This document shows, one piece after another, positions 42,853-50,420 of a DNA stretch of 64,000 nt. The notes under the pieces are model-generated. The model was not told the DNA's origin, ran no database searches, and saw nothing but the letters and a program-made list of their open reading frames with translations. The stretch lies in contig NZ_CP162511.1 of NCBI RefSeq assembly GCF_040939305.1, forward strand, positions 3,162,001 through 3,226,000. The letters run 5' to 3'. Positions within the stretch are counted from its first letter, which is position 1. Each line of letters begins with the position of its first letter. Source of the DNA: Herbiconiux sp. A18JL235. Lineage in GTDB: Bacteria; Actinomycetota; Actinomycetes; Actinomycetales; Microbacteriaceae. The translations under genes were made by a program, and so were the position numbers.

Positions 42853-43569
42853 ATGCAGGTCTCCGGCAGCGATCCACGGTCAGCGATCCTCGAGGCGGCG
42901 GCCCGGCTGCTGCGGGAGCACGGCCGCGATCAGGTGACGACGCGCCGTGTCGCCGAGGAGGCGGGAACGCAGCCACCGACCCTCTACCGGCTCTTCGGCG
43001 ACAAGGAGGGCCTTCTCGAGGCGGTCGCCGAACACGTGATGGCGGAGTACGTCGCGAGCAAATCGGTGCGCGCCGCCGAGGAGTCGGGAGCCGGCGGCGA
43101 TCCGCTCGACGAGCTGCGCGCGAGCTATCGGCTTCACGTCGAGTTCGGGCTCGCCAACCCGGAGCTCTACGCCCTCATGATCGACCCGAGACGCCCCGTG
43201 ACCGAGGCGGATGCGGCGGGCCGCGAGATCCTCAGGTCGCGTGTGCGCCGGCTCGCCGCCGCGGGCGCCCTGCGCGTGAGCGAGGAGCGTGCCGTCGCGA
43301 TGGTGAGCGCCGCGGGCAACGGCGCCATCCTGTGCACCCTGGGCTCCCCCGAGACCGAGAATGGCCTCGCTCTCGCAGACGCCATGCTCGACGCGGTGCT
43401 CGCTGTCGTACTCGCCTCGGCGCCGATGCGAGCGCCCGGGGCCGACGAGACGCTCCGGGGCGCGGTCTCGCTCGCCGCGCTCGCACCGGAGCTGCCGGGA
43501 CTGAGCGCCGCCGAGCGCTCGCTCCTGGAAGAGTGGCTGGGGCGCTCGATCCAGCAGCTCGAGGGCTGA
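42853..43569 (+). CDS. TetR-family repressor
   Basis: A 238-residue regulator. SDPRSAILEAAARLLREHGRDQVTTRRVAEEAGTQPPTLYRLFGDKEGLLEAVAEHVM is the full N-terminal helix-turn-helix. A C-terminal domain with RASYRLHVEFGLANPELYALMIDPRR resembles the TetR_C_33-like group. It probably regulates itself and the divergent QorB-like oxidoreductase. Confidence 0.92.
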   Translation: MQVSGSDPRSAILEAAARLLREHGRDQVTTRRVAEEAGTQPPTLYRLFGDKEGLLEAVAEHVMAEYVASKSVRAAEESGAGGDPLDELRASYRLHVEFGLANPELYALMIDPRRPVTEADAAGREILRSRVRRLAAAGALRVSEERAVAMVSAAGNGAILCTLGSPETENGLALADAMLDAVLAVVLASAPMRAPGADETLRGAVSLAALAPELPGLSAAERSLLEEWLGRSIQQLEG

Positions 43570-43600
43570 AGGGGCGCAGCCCGGCACGGGCACCTGCACC

Positions 43601-43642
43601 CGCGACCCGCGACCTGCGACCTGCGAACTGCGACCTGCGACC
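43601..43642 (+). repeat. Six tandem 7-bp repeats upstream of the beta-lactamase gene
   Basis: Units CGCGACC, CGCGACC, TGCGACC, TGCGAAC, TGCGACC, TGCGACC lie between a TetR stop and the beta-lactamase start, ending 45 bp before its ATG. They could be phase-variable spacer DNA or multiple protein sites. Confidence 0.8.
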
Positions 43643-43686
43643 GAGCCCGCCTCGACAGCTCGGGGTCGAGCCGGGAGGATGGAGGC

Positions 43687-44664
43687 ATGGAGCCACCCGC
43701 GGTTCGGTTCTTCGCGGTCGGCACCCTCGCATCCGCCCTCTCGCTCGCCGTGGCGCTCGGGCTGTCGGGGTGCGCGGCGCCCGAGGTCGCTCCCGGGTCA
43801 CCTGCGGGGAGTCACTCTCCCGAGGCGACGGCCACCCCGGCCCCGGGGGCGGGCGCGACGACCGCGCCGACCCCGACGCGCGTCGACCTCTCGGCCGAGC
43901 TCGCCGCGATCGAGAGCCGGTACGGGGTGACCGTCGGCGTGAGCGCCCGCAGTACCACTGGCGTCGAGGTCGAGCACCGAGCATCCGACCGCTTCGGCTA
44001 CGCCTCGACGCTGAAGGTGTTCGCCGCCGCCCTCCTGCTGGCGACGACGAGCCCCGAGCAGCGCGCCGCGACCCTCACCTGGACTCAGGCCGACGTCGAC
44101 ACCGCGGGCTACTCCCCCGTCACCGGCGAGCACATCGACTCGGGCCTCACCCTCGCCGAGCTGGCCGAGGCGGCGGTGCGCCGGAGCGACAACACGGCGC
44201 TGAACCTCGTGCTCACGGCGGTGGGCGGCCCGGATGCGCTGCAGGGCTTCCTCCGCACCCTCGGCGACGATTCGACGATGGTCGGCGCGTTCGAGCCCGA
44301 GCTCAACACCGTGACGTCGGGCGATCCCGCCAACACGACCACCCCCTCGGCCTACCGCGCAGCGCTGCAGCGGGTGTTCGACGAAGGGGTGCTCAGCGAC
44401 GCGGATGCGGCGACGCTGCGGCAGTGGATGAGCGGCAACGCGACGGGCGACACCCTCATCAGGGCCGGCGCGCCCGAGGGCTGGATCGTCGCCGACAAGT
44501 CGGGTGGGGCGGGCGGCATCCGCAACGACATCGCGCGGGTGACGACGCCCGAGGGCGAAGAGATCGACGTCGTCGTCCTCACCGCCACCGTCGACCCGGC
44601 AGCACCCTCCGACGACGCGGCGGTCGCCGAGACGTCCCGGGTGGTGCTCGACGCGATGCGGTGA
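43687..44664 (+). CDS. Class A beta-lactamase-like lipoprotein
   Basis: A 325-residue protein. The signal peptide ends in a lipobox (GLSGCAAP), followed by a Pro/Ala/Thr-rich linker of about 40 residues and the serine-hydrolase domain. All class A motifs are present in order: S70-x-x-K as STLK, S130-D-N as SDN in RRSDNTALN, E166 in EPELN, and K234-S-G as DKSGGAG. It should therefore hydrolyse penicillins at the cell surface, although a penicillin-binding or other amidase role cannot be excluded. GGGAGGATGGAGGC precedes the ATG. No mobile element flanks it. Confidence 0.92.
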   Translation: MEPPAVRFFAVGTLASALSLAVALGLSGCAAPEVAPGSPAGSHSPEATATPAPGAGATTAPTPTRVDLSAELAAIESRYGVTVGVSARSTTGVEVEHRASDRFGYASTLKVFAAALLLATTSPEQRAATLTWTQADVDTAGYSPVTGEHIDSGLTLAELAEAAVRRSDNTALNLVLTAVGGPDALQGFLRTLGDDSTMVGAFEPELNTVTSGDPANTTTPSAYRAALQRVFDEGVLSDADAATLRQWMSGNATGDTLIRAGAPEGWIVADKSGGAGGIRNDIARVTTPEGEEIDVVVLTATVDPAAPSDDAAVAETSRVVLDAMR

Positions 44665-44684
44665 GCGGCCCTGCCGGAGCCGCG

Positions 44685-44750
44685 GGCGGCTTCGGTGCAG
44701 GCGGCGCGTCCGGCGGCCCCGGCGGCCTCGGTGCAGGCGGCGCATCCGGC
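44685..44750. repeat. Two near-identical 30-bp units, 36 bp apart
   Basis: GGCGGC(T/C)TCGGTGCAGGCGGC then GC(G/A)TCCGGC occurs at 44685-44714 and 44721-44750, in the 97-bp gap between two convergent genes. Role unknown; possibly part of a terminator. Confidence 0.7.
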
Positions 44751-44761
44751 ACCCATCCGGG

Positions 44762-45523
44762 TCACTGGCCGGGCAGCGCGCTCACCGGGAAGTTGGCGTA
44801 GACCCCGTCGACCTCGCCCAGCACCACGCGCTGCGTCGCCTCCGCACCGGCGGCGAGCAGCTCGGCGGCGAGCGCTGCGGTCACCTCGTAGACGGCCGGG
44901 TAGGCGGTCACCAACTGCGGGCGCTCGGCGGATGCGTCGGCCGCGTACTCCGCGCCGGGGACGGTGAACCCGATGGGCCGCTTGGTGCCGTCGGCGGCCT
45001 CCGCCTGCACCAGCAGGGCGCCGGCGAGCGGCTCGCCCAGTCGCCAATCGCCTGAATCGTCGCGCTGCACCAGGAGTCTCCCGGCGTACGGCGCGCCCTC
45101 GAGCGTGTACTCGTAGCCGACGCGCACGGTCGTGCTGCCGATCTCAGCCGCATCGGGCTCGTCGACCTCGACGTCGGCGATGCGGTCGGCGGCCTGCGTG
45201 AGCACCTCGTCGGTGAGCAGGGTCGTCGTGTCGCGATCGGCGTAGGCGTCGTCTGCGAGCAGGTGCTCGTCGAGTGCGTGGGCCGCCGTGGCGTCGCCCG
45301 AGGAGAGGGCGTCGAGGTAGTCGCGCACCAGCTGCGCCGCCGCAGCGGAGTCGCCGGGGCCGGAGCCGGAGCCCGAGCCCGCCCCCGCCGAAGCACCGGG
45401 CGTCGAGGCGCCCGCCGAGCATCCGGTGAGCACGACGGCGAGTGCCACGAGCACGGTGGCGAGCCGGGCGGTGGAACCCCTGGCGGATCGGGCGCGGACC
45501 GGAGCTGACGAGTCGTGGCGCAT
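44762..45523 (-). CDS. Hypothetical lipoprotein
   Basis: A 253-residue protein; ATG at 45523 was chosen as the first Met giving a normal signal peptide. The lipobox is VLTGCSAG, followed by a Ser/Gly-rich spacer. The mature part has an NTF2-like helix (AQLVRDYLDALSSGDATAAHAL), then a DGTKRPIGFTVPG and RPQLVTAYPAVYEVTAALAAELL segment, as seen in actinobacterial lipoproteins of unknown role. It converges on the beta-lactamase gene. Confidence 0.75.
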   Translation of the reverse strand: MRHDSSAPVRARSARGSTARLATVLVALAVVLTGCSAGASTPGASAGAGSGSGSGPGDSAAAAQLVRDYLDALSSGDATAAHALDEHLLADDAYADRDTTTLLTDEVLTQAADRIADVEVDEPDAAEIGSTTVRVGYEYTLEGAPYAGRLLVQRDDSGDWRLGEPLAGALLVQAEAADGTKRPIGFTVPGAEYAADASAERPQLVTAYPAVYEVTAALAAELLAAGAEATQRVVLGEVDGVYANFPVSALPGQ

Positions 45524-45622
45524 GGGAACCACCGTATCCGGAAGGGTTCTCCGCGCCACGGGTGATCACTAGGGTGGGTCTCGACACGTGCCGGAGCCTC
45601 CGGCTCGGGGAGGAGAGCATCC

Positions 45623-46015
45623 GTGAAGCGACCAGGTGGGGTCACCCTCGTAGCGGTGATCGTGTGGATCTCGGGCGCGATCCAGGTGATCGGCGGCGTC
45701 GTCGGCCTCGTCACCGCGTCGACGACGGCCGAGGTGAACGGGGTGCCCGAGTCGGCCGGCACCATCACGGCCACCTCGATCGTGGCGATCGTGCTGGGCA
45801 TCGTCACCGTCGTGGTGGGCGCGGCTCTGCTGCGCGGCAGTCAGATCGCCCGGGTGCTCACGACGATCGTGCTGGCGCTCAACCTGATCGGTGGCGTCTA
45901 CCTCATCCTCGCGACGCCGTCGAACCTGTTGCAGGGTGTGCTGAACGCCGTGCTCGCGGTGATCGGCCTGGTGCTGCTGTACACCCGCAGCGCGAACGCG
46001 TTCTTCCGCCGCTGA
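45623..46015 (+). CDS. Small four-span membrane protein (DUF7144-like)
   Basis: A 130-residue hydrophobic protein with about four spans (VTLVAVIVWISGAIQVIGGVVGL, ATSIVAIVLGIVTVVVGAALL, VLTTIVLALNLIGGVYLIL, VLNAVLAVIGLVLLYT). The layout resembles the DUF7144/DUF4383-like integral membrane group of actinobacteria. It diverges from the lipoprotein gene and is convergent with the next gene. Function unknown. Confidence 0.75.
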   Translation: MKRPGGVTLVAVIVWISGAIQVIGGVVGLVTASTTAEVNGVPESAGTITATSIVAIVLGIVTVVVGAALLRGSQIARVLTTIVLALNLIGGVYLILATPSNLLQGVLNAVLAVIGLVLLYTRSANAFFRR

Positions 46016-46063
46016 CGCAGCGGGCCGTGCAGGCGGTGCGCGCGGCAGCGCCGCCGCCGCGTC

Positions 46064-47065
46064 TCACTTGTCGTCGATGATCGACATGAACCCGGCGAAG
46101 GCGAAGATCGCGGGCACCGCGTAGAGCAGCACCAGCGTGAGCACCCACCCGATGCGCCCGAGCACCGGCCACAGCCCGCGACTGCGGTAGCCCCGCACCA
46201 GCCGGCGCCCGTCGGGGCCGATGATGCGGGCCGGCCGGGCGTACTGGGCCGGCACACGGTCGTCGCGGTACGCCGCTGCCCTCTTCGCCAGGCGCGCCGC
46301 GACACCGTCGACGACGGTGTCGACGCGGTTCCACGCGGCGGGCTGGGAGTAGTCGGCCGCCGCGGGGGTGGAGAACACGACGAGGTCGTCGATGATCTCC
46401 ACGTCGAGGTGCGACGCGTCGTCGATGAGGGCGGCCATCACATCCGGAGTGAGGGCGTAGAGAGCATCACGCGCGTAGTCGAGGGGTGCGTACGCCGCGA
46501 AGTACCGGTCGAAGTCGCCCTCGAGCGAGAGCCGCTGCTGCCGGTCGACACTCGTGGGCAGGTCGCCCGCCGAGCGGCCGTTCGCGAGCGAGTCGAGGTA
46601 GAGGTGCGGGAGCGCCGACGGCAGCCTCACCGCGATGTATGAGCGCACCGCCGGCTTGCCGTGCACCCCGGTGCGGTAGACGAGATCGCCGAACTCGATG
46701 CCGCCAGGGCCCGGGCCCGGGGCCGCGAACCGCGGGTAGGCCGCCGGGCGGGCGGCGGGTTGCGCGGTGAGCGCCGGCAGCGGCGCGCTCGCCATCGGCC
46801 GCGACTCGAAGCCGTTGGCGAGCGCCGTGAGCGTCTGCCGCCACTCGGCGAGCCGGGCGCGCGGCGACGGCGGCCGCATCGACCAGCGCTGCAGCAGCAG
46901 CGTGCCGCCCACGCCGAGCGCCAGCACGACGAGCGCGATGGCGAGGTCGCGATAGTCGTCGGGGCCGGTGTCGTTGTCGCCGTATCCGTCGACCCGGATG
47001 CCGATGGCCATGAACACGACGAAGCAGTACCAGAGCAGGATGCTCCAGCTGAGGTGCACGAGCAT
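46064..47065 (-). CDS. Membrane protein of unknown function, possibly with a displaced N-terminus
   Basis: A 333-residue protein from ATG 47065. It has two N-terminal membrane spans (LSWSILLWYCFVVFMAIGI; LAIALVVLALGVGGTLLL), a cytosolic domain of about 220 residues containing GDFDRYFAAYAPLDYARDALYALTPDVMAAL, and one or two spans at the C-terminus. The same frame stays open upstream to 47177 and encodes EFEIDTHYLIAPPAEVASAVAAERR, which looks like genuine N-terminal coding but has no ATG, GTG or TTG. An ATG at 47198 is one frame away. A one-base frameshift there is likely. Confidence 0.65.
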   Translation of the reverse strand: MLVHLSWSILLWYCFVVFMAIGIRVDGYGDNDTGPDDYRDLAIALVVLALGVGGTLLLQRWSMRPPSPRARLAEWRQTLTALANGFESRPMASAPLPALTAQPAARPAAYPRFAAPGPGPGGIEFGDLVYRTGVHGKPAVRSYIAVRLPSALPHLYLDSLANGRSAGDLPTSVDRQQRLSLEGDFDRYFAAYAPLDYARDALYALTPDVMAALIDDASHLDVEIIDDLVVFSTPAAADYSQPAAWNRVDTVVDGVAARLAKRAAAYRDDRVPAQYARPARIIGPDGRRLVRGYRSRGLWPVLGRIGWVLTLVLLYAVPAIFAFAGFMSIIDDK

Positions 47066-47222
47066 GCGTCGCCAGGTGGGCAGCCACGGTGGTCGCGAGC
47101 TCCGCCGTTCGGCGGCGACGGCGGAGGCGACCTCGGCGGGCGGGGCGATGAGGTAGTGGGTGTCTATCTCGAATTCCTACTATTCGAATTGTCTTCATTA
47201 CTGCGGAAATATGCTACGGTCG

Positions 47223-47311
47223 GTCGACGGCGGAGGCGGGTGCCCGACGGGCGCCATAGCGGGCAGTTAGGTTCTCCCCTGACCTGTCGGGCACCCTCCT
47301 CCGCCGTCGAT
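47223..47311. repeat. Long inverted repeat (25-bp stem) downstream of a flavin-binding protein gene
   Basis: GTCGACGGCGGAGGCGGGTGCCCGAC (47223-47248) pairs with 47286-47311 over 24 of 26 positions, the mismatches being one internal and one terminal. The 37-nt loop holds a smaller AGGT/ACCT repeat. It starts 16 bp after the stop of the gene at 47327. It lacks a T-tract and could be a terminator, an mRNA-stabilising end or a small mobile repeat. Confidence 0.8.
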
Positions 47312-47326
47312 CCGGCCGGCGCAGCG

Positions 47327-47812
47327 CTAGAGGTCGATCTTCTCGTTGTCGATCTCGATCGGGGCGCCGGTGACCTTCGATTTCACGAGGCTCAGCACGG
47401 TGGCGATGGTGGAGCCCGGGGTGTCCCAGTACTCGGCCGAGTCGGTGTGCACGATGAGCGCCCTGATCGACGGGTCGGTGCGCCCACCCGGGAACCACGC
47501 CTCGGCGCTCGGGTCCCACATCTCGTCGATGTAGCTCTGCTCGGTGGTGAGCTCGGCGTGCCCGGTCACCGACACCCACGAGTCGTTCGAACTGAACGCG
47601 AGGTTCACCACCTGGTGCTTCTCGAGCCGCTTCGCCGTGGACGACTCGGCGCTGATGAGGAACCACAGGTCGCCGTCGAAGCGGTGGTGCTGCTGCTGCA
47701 TCGCGAGCGGCTGCGAGAGCGGATGGCCGTCGTCGTCGAGCGTGACCGCCATGGTGAGCGGGAAGTCGTCGAGCAGCTTCGCCAGGGTCTCGATGTCATC
47801 AGTAGTGGTCAT
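47327..47812 (-). CDS. Pyridoxamine 5'-phosphate oxidase-like flavin-binding protein
   Basis: A 161-residue split-barrel protein of the general-stress (Bsu20/PNPOx-like) group. DDFPLTMAVTLDDDGHPLSQPL opens the barrel and DLWFLISAESSTAKRLEKHQVVNLAFSSNDSWVSVTGHAEL supplies the FMN-contact strand. WFPGGRTDPSIRALIVHTDSAEYWDTP ends the fold. The ATG at 47812 follows GGAG. The long hairpin lies just after the stop. The substrate is unknown; stress-related flavin or F420 binding is usual for the family. Confidence 0.9.
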   Translation of the reverse strand: MTTTDDIETLAKLLDDFPLTMAVTLDDDGHPLSQPLAMQQQHHRFDGDLWFLISAESSTAKRLEKHQVVNLAFSSNDSWVSVTGHAELTTEQSYIDEMWDPSAEAWFPGGRTDPSIRALIVHTDSAEYWDTPGSTIATVLSLVKSKVTGAPIEIDNEKIDL

Positions 47813-47877
47813 GGCAACTCCGTTCACGCGTCTGGGCTCCACACGCTACGCCGCCTGGCCTGAGCTAGCATGCGGGG

Positions 47878-48105
47878 ATGACGAAACAGGGTCGCATCGA
47901 CGACGTTCCGATCGGCGGGGAGGGCATCCGGCTCGGCCAGTTCTTGAAGTTCGCGGGACTGATCGACAGCGGGGGCATCGCCAAGGAGGCCATCATCGAC
48001 GGCTTCGTCACCGTGAACGGCGAGGTCGACCGCCGCCGCGGCCGCCAATTGAAGCCGGGCGACGTCGTGGGCTTCGAGGGACGGCGGGCCCGGGTGGTCG
48101 CCTAG
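47878..48105 (+). CDS. S4-domain RNA-binding protein (YbcJ family)
   Basis: A 75-residue protein that is almost entirely an S4 domain: IRLGQFLKFAGLIDSGGIAKEAIIDGFVTVNGEVDRRRGRQLKPGDVVGF. The G-x-A-K and RRGRQL basic positions are typical of YbcJ-like proteins that bind structured RNA. It is divergent from the flavin-binding protein gene. Confidence 0.93.
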   Translation: MTKQGRIDDVPIGGEGIRLGQFLKFAGLIDSGGIAKEAIIDGFVTVNGEVDRRRGRQLKPGDVVGFEGRRARVVA

Positions 48106-48169
48106 TCTCCACTGCGGGAGCAACGGGAAGCCGCCGCGAAGCCCCGTGCTCAGGTCGGGTGGGCGTCGC

Positions 48170-48442
48170 TCAGGTCTTGTAGGCGTCGCGACGGTGCACG
48201 ATGGTGACGACCTCGATGATCACCTGGGCGTCGAGCACGCGATAGATCACCCGGTATTCTCCGCGACGCGCGGAGTAGAGGGGGAAGAGCGGTTCAGCCA
48301 GCTGCTTTCCTACGCGCTTCGGATTGCTGCGAAGGGCTCCCATGATGAATTCGAACGCCGCTGCGGCGACCTTCTCGGGCAGGTCTTCGGCGAGCGCCTT
48401 CTTCACGGAGCGCGTGAAGCGCACGTCGTAGACCGGGTTCAT
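48170..48442 (-). CDS. RelE/ParE-family toxin
   Basis: A 90-residue protein with the RelE fold pattern: YDVRFTRSVKKALAEDLPEKVAAAAFEFI, then LYSARRGEYRVIYRVLDAQVIIEVVTIVHRRDAY. The basic pair in RRGEYRVIYRV and the C-terminal HRRDAY are the usual catalytic and RNA-contact positions of RelE-type mRNA interferases. The gene starts inside the antitoxin stop codon (ATGA). Confidence 0.93.
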   Translation of the reverse strand: MNPVYDVRFTRSVKKALAEDLPEKVAAAAFEFIMGALRSNPKRVGKQLAEPLFPLYSARRGEYRVIYRVLDAQVIIEVVTIVHRRDAYKT

Positions 48443-48723
48443 GTGGGCAGTCGGCCGGCCTCGATCATCGCGGCGCGCATCTCGCCGATGTCGACGACCT
48501 CCCCGGAGCCGATCTCGGCCAAGCCTGTTCGGATGGCTTCGACCGTGACGGCGTCGCTCAAGATCTCGATCGTCTCCACCATGGTGTCGTAGTCGTCGGC
48601 GCTCAGCAGCACCGCTGCTCGACTCCCGTTGCGGGTGACCTCGAATCGTTCGTGAGTCGTCGAGGCGGATTCGACGAGCTTCGAGAAGTTCGCGCGAGCA
48701 TCTGCCACCGAAAGGGTTGTCAT
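48439..48723 (-). CDS. Phd/YefM-family antitoxin
   Basis: A 94-residue protein. LSVADARANFSKLVESASTTHERFEVTRNGSRAAVLLSADDYDTMVETIEIL is the N-terminal DNA-binding Phd/YefM domain, with an acidic C-terminal tail that would wrap the toxin. It precedes RelE with a 4-base overlap. A TGTACA hexamer overlaps its start codon. Confidence 0.93.
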   Translation of the reverse strand: MTTLSVADARANFSKLVESASTTHERFEVTRNGSRAAVLLSADDYDTMVETIEILSDAVTVEAIRTGLAEIGSGEVVDIGEMRAAMIEAGRLPT

Positions 48724-48728
48724 GTACA
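48723..48728. promoter_or_regulatory. TGTACA hexamer at the antitoxin start
   Basis: The palindrome TGTACA overlaps the initiator ATG of the Phd/YefM gene. TGTACA is the core of YefM-YoeB operators in other bacteria. Only one copy is seen here. Confidence 0.4.
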
Positions 48729-48766
48729 GAATTCTAGCGCTTCATGGTGAGTTCTGTCGACCGGGA

Positions 48767-49744
48767 TCAGAAGCGGAGGAGGATCTTGCCGGCGCGACCG
48801 GGGACGGCGCTGGCGGCGGCAGCCTCACGGGCCTGCTCGAAGGGGTAGACGGCCTCGACGGGGAGCTCGACCTCGCCCGAGCCGATGCGCTGGAAGAGCT
48901 CGCCGAACAGGGCCGAGCGCTTGCCCGCCTCCATCTCGCGGGTGACCCGGCTGCCCCAGAAGCCCTTCACCGTGACGCCCTTGAAGATGAGGTCGCCCGA
49001 GGGGATCTGCAGCTCGCCCTCCCCCATCGCACCGAACGACACGAGCATGCCGTCGGGGCCGAGGAGACCCGTGAGATCGCTCGCCGACGAGCCGCCGACC
49101 GAGTCGACAGCGACGCGCGGGCCGGCCCCGTCGAGGAGCGCCGCCGCTGCATCCTTCCACCCGTCGCTCTCGGTCGAGACGACGTCGTGGATGCCCAGGG
49201 CCGCGAGCTCGTCGACCCCCGCGTCACGCCGCACCAGGCCGAGCACGCGCACGCCGCGCAGCGCGGCGAAGCGCGCCACCAGGCGGCCCACGGCGCCGTT
49301 CGCCGCGTTCTGGGCGATCCAATCGCCCTGATCGACACCGAGGAAGTCGAGAAGGCTCAGCGCACTGAAGGGCATGGCCACCAGCTGCGACGCGGTCTCG
49401 TCGGAGATGCCCTCTGGCACCGGGATGAGACCGGCGGCCTTCGCCACGAAGTACTCGGCCCACACCCCGAAAGTGCCACCGGTGACGACTCGCTGACCTT
49501 CCGCGAGCGAGTCGACCCCCTCGCCCAGGGCGTCGACCACGCCCACCGCCTCGGTGCCGGAGGCCGCCGGCAGCTCGGGCTTGAAGCCGTAGGTGCCCCT
49601 GATGGTCCAGAGGTCGTGGTTGTGGATCGGCGCCAGCAGGGTGCGCACCCGTACCTCACCCGGCCCGGGCTCGGGAAGGGGCAGTTCCGTGACCTCGAGA
49701 ACGTCGGTTGCTTCGCCGAAGGTGGCATGGGTGAGAGCTCGCAT
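48767..49744 (-). CDS. MDR-family NAD(P)H-dependent oxidoreductase (quinone/enoyl reductase type)
   Basis: A 325-residue medium-chain dehydrogenase/reductase. It lacks zinc-ligand cysteines (no GxC or C-x2-C lobe). LPLPEPGPGEVRVRTLLAPIHNHDLWTIRGTYGFKPELP is the N-terminal catalytic barrel. QNAANGAVGRLVARFAALRGVRVLGLVRR is the nucleotide loop, resembling the AxxGxxG of enoyl-ACP/trans-2-enoyl reductases. ATG at 49744 was taken because upstream frame sequence has no ribosome site. It is divergent from a MarR gene. Confidence 0.92.
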   Translation of the reverse strand: MRALTHATFGEATDVLEVTELPLPEPGPGEVRVRTLLAPIHNHDLWTIRGTYGFKPELPAASGTEAVGVVDALGEGVDSLAEGQRVVTGGTFGVWAEYFVAKAAGLIPVPEGISDETASQLVAMPFSALSLLDFLGVDQGDWIAQNAANGAVGRLVARFAALRGVRVLGLVRRDAGVDELAALGIHDVVSTESDGWKDAAAALLDGAGPRVAVDSVGGSSASDLTGLLGPDGMLVSFGAMGEGELQIPSGDLIFKGVTVKGFWGSRVTREMEAGKRSALFGELFQRIGSGEVELPVEAVYPFEQAREAAAASAVPGRAGKILLRF

Positions 49745-49837
49745 GGCGCCGAGGTTACTCCCACCGACTGACACGCACCTCGACGCCGCTGCTGCACGGA
49801 GGCGGTGCGAGAACGACGACGGCGACCTCATCGAATT

Positions 49838-49853
49838 ACTTGTCTCTACAAGT
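49838..49853. promoter_or_regulatory. MarR operator
   Basis: A perfect 6-bp inverted repeat, ACTTGT-CTCT-ACAAGT, lies 16 bp before the MarR start and in the divergent region upstream of the MDR oxidoreductase. Confidence 0.8.
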
Positions 49854-49869
49854 CATCTACGATGGGGTG

Positions 49870-50355
49870 ATGGATGCCGAACCGGTGCGGTGGCTCACGC
49901 ACGAGCAGCTGCGGGCGTGGATCCGCCTCGAGGCCGTCGCCGAGCTGCTGCCGCCGGTGCTCGATTCGCAGCTGCAGCGCGACGCCCAGCTCACCCACTT
50001 CGAGTACCTGGTGCTCGCCAAGCTCTCGGAGGCTCCGGACCGCGTGCTGCGCATGACCGCGCTCGCCGCCACCACCAATGCCACCCTCCCCCGACTTTCG
50101 CACGTCGTCTCCCGTCTCGAGGCCCGCGACTTCGTCGAGCGCGTACCCTGCCCGAGCGACCGGCGCGCCACCAACGCCCACCTCACCGAGGCCGGCTGGC
50201 AGAAGGTCGTCGACACGGCCCCCGGCCATGTGGCGACCGTGCGCGAGACCGTCATCGACGCGCTCACCGACGAGCAGCTGCGGCAGCTCGACGACATCAT
50301 GGCCGCACTGCTCAGGCGACTCGACCCCGACAACACCCTCCGCTACCTCCCCTGA
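49870..50355 (+). CDS. MarR-family regulator
   Basis: A 161-residue winged-helix protein. LTHFEYLVLAKLSEAPDRVLRMTALAATTNATLPRLSHVVSRLEARDFVERVPCPSDRRATNAHLTEAGWQ is the classical MarR core including the DxRxx wing. ATG at 49870 was chosen; a GTG lies one codon before. The operator overlaps the promoter. It likely represses itself and the divergent MDR oxidoreductase. Confidence 0.93.
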   Translation: MDAEPVRWLTHEQLRAWIRLEAVAELLPPVLDSQLQRDAQLTHFEYLVLAKLSEAPDRVLRMTALAATTNATLPRLSHVVSRLEARDFVERVPCPSDRRATNAHLTEAGWQKVVDTAPGHVATVRETVIDALTDEQLRQLDDIMAALLRRLDPDNTLRYLP

Positions 50356-50420
50356 CTCCCTCCCCGCCCGGGAAGCACCTCGGGCGAGCGGATGTCGGGG
50401 GCCGGGCGCAGAATGGGTTC

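Noticed and set aside
44665..44801. Gly-rich continuation after the beta-lactamase gene as a separate protein or fused tail
   Set aside because: It is in a different frame from the beta-lactamase, has no start or ribosome site, and reflects the 36-bp-period repeat.
47223..47311. Ordinary Rho-independent terminator
   Set aside because: The stem is much longer than usual and no T-run follows in either direction, so it is listed as a repeat of open function.
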